Assembly: GCA_036940085.1 (NCBI GenBank)
Contig: JALLBK010000197.1
Coordinates: 1-20,603 of the forward strand
From: Discostella pseudostelligera
Taxonomy: Eukaryota; Bacillariophyta; Thalassiosirophyceae; Thalassiosirales; Thalassiosiraceae
Length of the DNA: 20,603 bases
Direction: 5' to 3'
Position 1 is the first letter of the stretch, and each line of letters begins with the position of its first letter. Position numbers and translations under genes: made by a program. Below are positions 16,935 to 20,603 of this stretch, in pieces. The notes beneath the pieces were generated by a model. It worked only from the letters and a program-made list of their open reading frames with translations, was not told the DNA's origin and did no database searches.

Positions 16935-19109
16935 ATGAAGGCAGCAATGGCTGGCAATGGCATTCATTCAAATTATTGCAGCAACTCATCATTCGCCACC
17001 ACCATCATGTCAAGCAACAATGACGACGTTGGCGGCTTGCCTCCCGTTATTGCCGCGGAAGAAAGTGCGGAGGTAGAAAACCAGCAGAGCAAACCAGAGA
17101 CGAGCAGAAACAATGACGACGATGGCATGGAAGATGCGGAGGATGCTGGCTACGATAGCGAACGCGTGGCCATTGTGATGTCTACAACCGAAGACGCATC
17201 GGATAGTCCGACTGATGATGAAGGAGAAGATATAAATGATAGTGAAAGAATGTATCGCAAATCTATCACGGATGAGCACTACAATTACAATGGGGTCGAA
17301 GAGTCGGCGACTACGAGCAGTTCTGGTGCAGGTAGAAGAATGAATTCTTCGGGAAGTAAAGTTGATAATTTCAAAGCCAATAGCAATATCAGCCGTTCCC
17401 AGCAATCTAATTCCCAACTATCGATGGCAGAGCGCTGTACCTCGATTAGAAATCTAAAGCAAGACGAATTTGTCAAGAACGGAGCCCGCGTCAAAGCCCT
17501 GATATCCGATGTTGTTCGAATTGTGGCTAATGGTATGATGCCTACCGACGCGACGGGAGATTTGTGCAGTGATGGAAAGGAGAGGAATGATTCCAGTGTG
17601 GTTACAATCATGGATAGCGACAATCTTCCTGTGAAGACGCGGCATACGGATGCTGATTACGCTCATGTTCGGACAGTGGCAAGGGAACGATCAGAAGAGT
17701 GTTTGGCTCTGAAGAGGGTAAGAATCGTGTTCAAATTTGGCTTGATCTATTCTCTTATTTTCATCATTTCACCCGCTTGTCAACTGATTCTACAGAGACT
17801 CGAAGGATTACAATCTCAGATCGACTTCTTTCAAAATGAAATCTCGATCTCTCATCAAACCAACACTCAACTCAAGGATAAGATTGACCATACACTCGAA
17901 GCCCTCCGACATGCCGGTGTAAATGCTGCTAACGCTCGCGCCGAAGCCGATGCCTCCAATGCACGTGCTGATTCACTATCGAGCCAGTTGAATGATCTGC
18001 AATCTGTGATCGAGGAAACAAAGCGTGGTATGGAAGAGGTTCGCAGGGAACACGACGAGGTATCTCGCGCAACTCGTACTGTCGAAGGACGATTGATTCA
18101 AGTGGAGTCGGAACTAGGTCGAGCCAAACGAACGAAGAGAGATGCAATAAAGGATCGAGATCACTTCAAAGCACGTGCGGAAAGCTCAGAGAAGATCGCA
18201 AGAGAACTTCAGGATAACGTCGATGATTACCATAATGAAGTTCGTCTGCTGAAGAAGGATTTGATTGAGAAGGAAGAGTTGGAACAGATTAGAGCTCAGA
18301 GGACCCGTTCCATTGAAACTGAGGTTGAAATCGCTCGAGCCAGCTTGCTAGAGGCTACTTCTGCAGCTGTGGAGGCTGAATCTACAGTCGCATCTCTCCG
18401 AAGCGTGATCGAGGTCTTGCAGAGAGAGAACAAAACCCTGCACAACCAAATGAATGAATGCCGTGATTGCTTCGCCAAAGATCGATCGAAGCTCAACGAA
18501 GCTCTTATTACGGCGGAGAGGGAAGCGCAGAAATGGAAAATGAAGTGCGAAGAAGTAGACGAGGAGATTAGGAAATTGACCCTGGACAAGTCATCAGCGG
18601 AGAAACAGGTTGAGCAACTGAGGAGTCGATTGGAAAGCAGGAGGCTAAATGATTCAAGCGAACAAGTCTCACAATTGAATACGACGACGCCGGCCGTGCA
18701 GGCAGTAACTCCTCATGTTACAAACAACCTCGGCTTTATCAACTCTTTTGGTGCCAAGGATCCTTCCATTGTTACTAACGAGAGCAAAAAGCGGACATAC
18801 ATAACCGAGCTCCCGATGCGTGACTCTTCTTCAAATGCGCAGCTCAGTTCATCATCTCGGCAGCTGAATTACTCCTGCCAAAAGGAAGACCAAGACAGCG
18901 CGTCGCTCCACAGCCAACCAAAGCGTCCAGGGGATAGGATCAATATCTGCTGCCTTTGCTCAAAAGAGGGAGGAATGATTTTGAAGTGTCAATGCGACAA
19001 TATCAATTGTGACAAACGTGCTCATGCTATTTGTATTGGAAAGTTCCGCTCGTTCGCAAAGGAGGACTCCAGCCGTACTATTTTGTGTAAAAAGGTCAGA
19101 TGTGGTTGA
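16935..19109 (+). CDS. Coiled-coil protein with C-terminal C4HC3 (PHD-like) zinc finger, about 698 aa
   Basis: Exons 16935-17717 and 17796-19109. The 78-nt intron is in frame and stop-free, with donor AGG|GTAAGA and acceptor TTCTACAG. ATG 17007 (MSSNNDDVGG) is an alternative start. Residues 1-170 are acidic, Ser/Asn-rich and look disordered. A small folded-looking part (about 165-200, ERCTSIRNLKQDEFVKNGAR) follows. From about 262 to 585 runs a long heptad-patterned coiled coil rich in Glu, Arg, Lys and Ala. The last 56 residues hold Cys646, Cys649, Cys661, Cys666, His671, Cys674, Cys692 and Cys697, the order of a C4HC3 PHD finger, although the last pair is spaced CxxxxC rather than CxxC. Inference: a chromatin- or scaffold-associated protein. 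The C-terminus could differ if a further intron starts at the AAG|GTCAGA before the stop. Confidence 0.8.
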   Translation: MKAAMAGNGIHSNYCSNSSFATTIMSSNNDDVGGLPPVIAAEESAEVENQQSKPETSRNNDDDGMEDAEDAGYDSERVAIVMSTTEDASDSPTDDEGEDINDSERMYRKSITDEHYNYNGVEESATTSSSGAGRRMNSSGSKVDNFKANSNISRSQQSNSQLSMAERCTSIRNLKQDEFVKNGARVKALISDVVRIVANGMMPTDATGDLCSDGKERNDSSVVTIMDSDNLPVKTRHTDADYAHVRTVARERSEECLALKRVRIVFKFGLIYSLIFIISPACQLILQRLEGLQSQIDFFQNEISISHQTNTQLKDKIDHTLEALRHAGVNAANARAEADASNARADSLSSQLNDLQSVIEETKRGMEEVRREHDEVSRATRTVEGRLIQVESELGRAKRTKRDAIKDRDHFKARAESSEKIARELQDNVDDYHNEVRLLKKDLIEKEELEQIRAQRTRSIETEVEIARASLLEATSAAVEAESTVASLRSVIEVLQRENKTLHNQMNECRDCFAKDRSKLNEALITAEREAQKWKMKCEEVDEEIRKLTLDKSSAEKQVEQLRSRLESRRLNDSSEQVSQLNTTTPAVQAVTPHVTNNLGFINSFGAKDPSIVTNESKKRTYITELPMRDSSSNAQLSSSSRQLNYSCQKEDQDSASLHSQPKRPGDRINICCLCSKEGGMILKCQCDNINCDKRAHAICIGKFRSFAKEDSSRTILCKKVRCG
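17718..17795 (+). other. In-frame intron that imitates a membrane helix
   Basis: 78 nt, GTAAGA to CTACAG, a multiple of three with no stop. Read as protein it gives a 26-residue hydrophobic segment (VRIVFKFGLIYSLIFIISPA...) between two strongly charged helical stretches. The strong splice sites and pyrimidine-rich 3' half make an intron far more likely than a membrane helix. Confidence 0.8.
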
Positions 19110-19161
19110 AAGAATGCGATATGGTCCACAGTACGGTGTCAATCATCGCGACATATGCACG

Positions 19162-19209
19162 TTGATTAGAACATTGATTAGAACAGTCCANTTGATTAGA
19201 ACAGTCCAT
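19162..19209 (+). repeat. 18-base tandem repeat, about 2.7 copies, containing the N
   Basis: Units: ttgattagaaca (19162-19173, partial), ttgattagaacagtccan (19174-19191) and ttgattagaacagtccat (19192-19209). The N at 19191 lies at the end of a unit where the next copy has T. It sits just after the coiled-coil gene's stop, in its 3' UTR or the convergent gap. The N suggests the assembler could not settle the copy number. Confidence 0.85.
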
Positions 19210-19272
19210 TTGTTGTTCCGAGGGTCTGACAGCAGATGAGTGCATTGAAATGCAATAAAATAAAGTTCCGAT

Positions 19273-20595
19273 TCATTTTTGAAGAAGGAAGCTTGCCGTC
19301 AGACGTGATGCCTCCTTTTGCTGCAACTCCAGTGAAATATGTCGCGGCCCATTCACCGACATCGTGCCACTCTTGTTACTTGCATCATCGTAGGAGGCAA
19401 AACCTGAATGATTCCCTCCATTTATCTTGATGAGTCTAGTCCGTTTTGGAAGTTTAGATAAGAGTTGTTGCTTTTGTTGCGGTGATGAAATGCTCGCGAT
19501 AGAATCATTGGACGCCGTCAGAATTAATACTCGGAGTAACGTTGCATCACGAAGATCGGGAAAACTCTGCGCATTAGTACCTGCCGCCCAAGCAACGATT
19601 TTTGCTCCTAATCTCGATATTGATCCATCCTTCAGTGAGACCGAATTCACCTGCCCATTGCTCGCTTGCAATACTTCTGCAAGTTGTAATGCATTGTATC
19701 CGCCCATGCTGTGACCACCGAGTGCCCATTCAATTACGACTTTTTCATCCAAGTGCAATCGTTTGTAGTGCATCACCAACTCTTCTCCCGCTAACCAAAT
19801 CAAACGTCTGACATCATCCATACCCCCACCAAGTTTTTTGTGGGCGAGACGAAGCGGCTCAAGAGAGGCAACTGCAACTGGAATGCCATAATCTGAAATT
19901 CGTGATGCTACATCTGCATAGGAACTATGATGCACTCCGAACCCAGGAAAGAAGAGAAGCGACGGGATGAAATCTCTTCTCGTATCACCTGCATCATTGG
20001 GTGGAAAATACAAGTCGAATGCCTGCCTGCGTACTGCTCTTCCCATTCGAACTCTTTCACCGAGAGCTTCTTTTGTGCTGTCATCTGGGCTCTTGCGACT
20101 GAGTAGAACAGCTCGAAGACGAGACAAGGTCTGGATCAGTATTGGAGCAAAGTAGTGTAGTAGTAAATCAATCGCAGTGGGAGAGATTACGGATAGTATC
20201 ATACATCGCATGAAATAACTCGGATCAAAGTCCAACATGAAAGAAAGTTGTTGAGCATCTGAGGGCGGAGATGAAAGCGCCAATGAATGATAGGTGTACG
20301 GAGAGAATGCACCTATAAGCGGAGGAAGTCCACTAACAGGGATCATTTTATCCACAGTTTGAGATGTCGGCAGCAGTGAACCAACGAGGCTTAACAGAAG
20401 CGCAGGGAGTAACATATCCACACCAACTTTGATGCCCCTGTCCAACAATTCCAGGTTCGCATTCCATGTCGATGCATCGTAGAAACGAAAACACTCCACT
20501 ACATTCCTCAAGCTCCTCAGAGGCCTGAACAGGAGAGGAGGCCAGGATCGTGTACTTGATAATATGCTCGAATAGATCGGGGTAGGGGACATCAC
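19273..20595 (-). CDS. Alpha/beta hydrolase with N-terminal membrane segments, possibly 5' partial
   Basis: Open minus-strand frame of about 440 codons. The listed first codon is GTG; the first ATG is at 20592, and the frame stays open to the window's right edge, so the N-terminus may lie outside. Numbered from the GTG: hydrophobic segments at about 57-76 (GVDMLLPALLLSLVGSLLP) and 129-156, then the hydrolase fold from about 190. FFPGFGVHHSS (215-225) looks like the oxyanion-hole loop, GGHSMGGYNA (293-302) is the nucleophile elbow with Ser296, SNDSIAS (362-368) offers Asp364 and GGNHSGF (393-399) offers His396, so a complete Ser-Asp-His triad. Substrate is unknown; a lipid ester or pigment ester is possible given the membrane segments. 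Convergent with the coiled-coil gene. Confidence 0.8.
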   Translation of the reverse strand: MMSPTPIYSSILSSTRSWPPLLFRPLRSLRNVVECFRFYDASTWNANLELLDRGIKVGVDMLLPALLLSLVGSLLPTSQTVDKMIPVSGLPPLIGAFSPYTYHSLALSSPPSDAQQLSFMLDFDPSYFMRCMILSVISPTAIDLLLHYFAPILIQTLSRLRAVLLSRKSPDDSTKEALGERVRMGRAVRRQAFDLYFPPNDAGDTRRDFIPSLLFFPGFGVHHSSYADVASRISDYGIPVAVASLEPLRLAHKKLGGGMDDVRRLIWLAGEELVMHYKRLHLDEKVVIEWALGGHSMGGYNALQLAEVLQASNGQVNSVSLKDGSISRLGAKIVAWAAGTNAQSFPDLRDATLLRVLILTASNDSIASISSPQQKQQLLSKLPKRTRLIKINGGNHSGFASYDDASNKSGTMSVNGPRHISLELQQKEASRLTASFLLQK

Positions 20596-20603
20596 TACAT
20601 CAT

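Noticed and set aside
17740..17795. Transmembrane helix in the coiled-coil protein
   Set aside because: The hydrophobic stretch is exactly bounded by strong GT and AG splice signals and interrupts a charged helical region.

Overview
The window looks like nuclear DNA of a diatom, probably a centric one. Five things point there: genes carry short GT-AG introns (about 70 to 135 bases); one protein has a DUF6824-type domain, a family I know mainly from diatoms and relatives; a DNA gyrase A starts with a signal peptide ending in a SAF-type (ASAFAP-like) plastid cleavage motif; a second protein carries a twin-arginine lumen-type signal behind an N-terminal presequence; and acidic, Ser/Asn-rich linkers are common. 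No transposon, CRISPR array, tRNA or rRNA gene was recognised. One undetermined base (N at 19191) lies in a small tandem repeat, as in a draft assembly.

Layout, left to right. 14-1735 (+): secretory or membrane protein of unknown function. 2129-3703 (+): plastid-type histidine-phosphatase-fold protein whose catalytic residues are replaced. 3891-5387 (-): five-exon DUF6824 protein, tail to tail with the previous gene. 5889-9684 (-): four-exon gene that joins a complete HMG-CoA synthase to a complete beta-ketoacyl synthase in one frame. 10190-13142 (+): two-exon plastid DNA gyrase subunit A, head to head with the fusion gene. 13347-15206 (-): four-exon membrane-anchored protein resembling GT-B/MGDG-synthase-like glycosyltransferases. 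15569-16705 (+): probable mitochondrial two-helix membrane protein. 16935-19109 (+): coiled-coil protein ending in a C4HC3 zinc-finger-like domain. 19273 to the right edge (-): alpha/beta hydrolase, possibly 5' partial.

The genes do not form a pathway; this is a gene-dense chromosome segment. The item most worth following is the HMG-CoA synthase/ketosynthase fusion. HMG-CoA synthase needs acetoacetyl-CoA, and a ketosynthase with an intact Cys-His-His triad could make an acetoacetyl unit or extend an acyl chain. The fusion could therefore be a self-feeding entry to the mevalonate pathway or a beta-branching polyketide-type enzyme. Four upstream regions (before the phosphatase-like gene, in both head-to-head promoters, and before the coiled-coil gene) contain E2F-like sites of the type TTTTGGCG(G/C), which suggests shared cell-cycle timing.

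Exon structures were worked out by hand from splice consensus, frame continuity and conserved motifs. There is no transcript evidence behind them.
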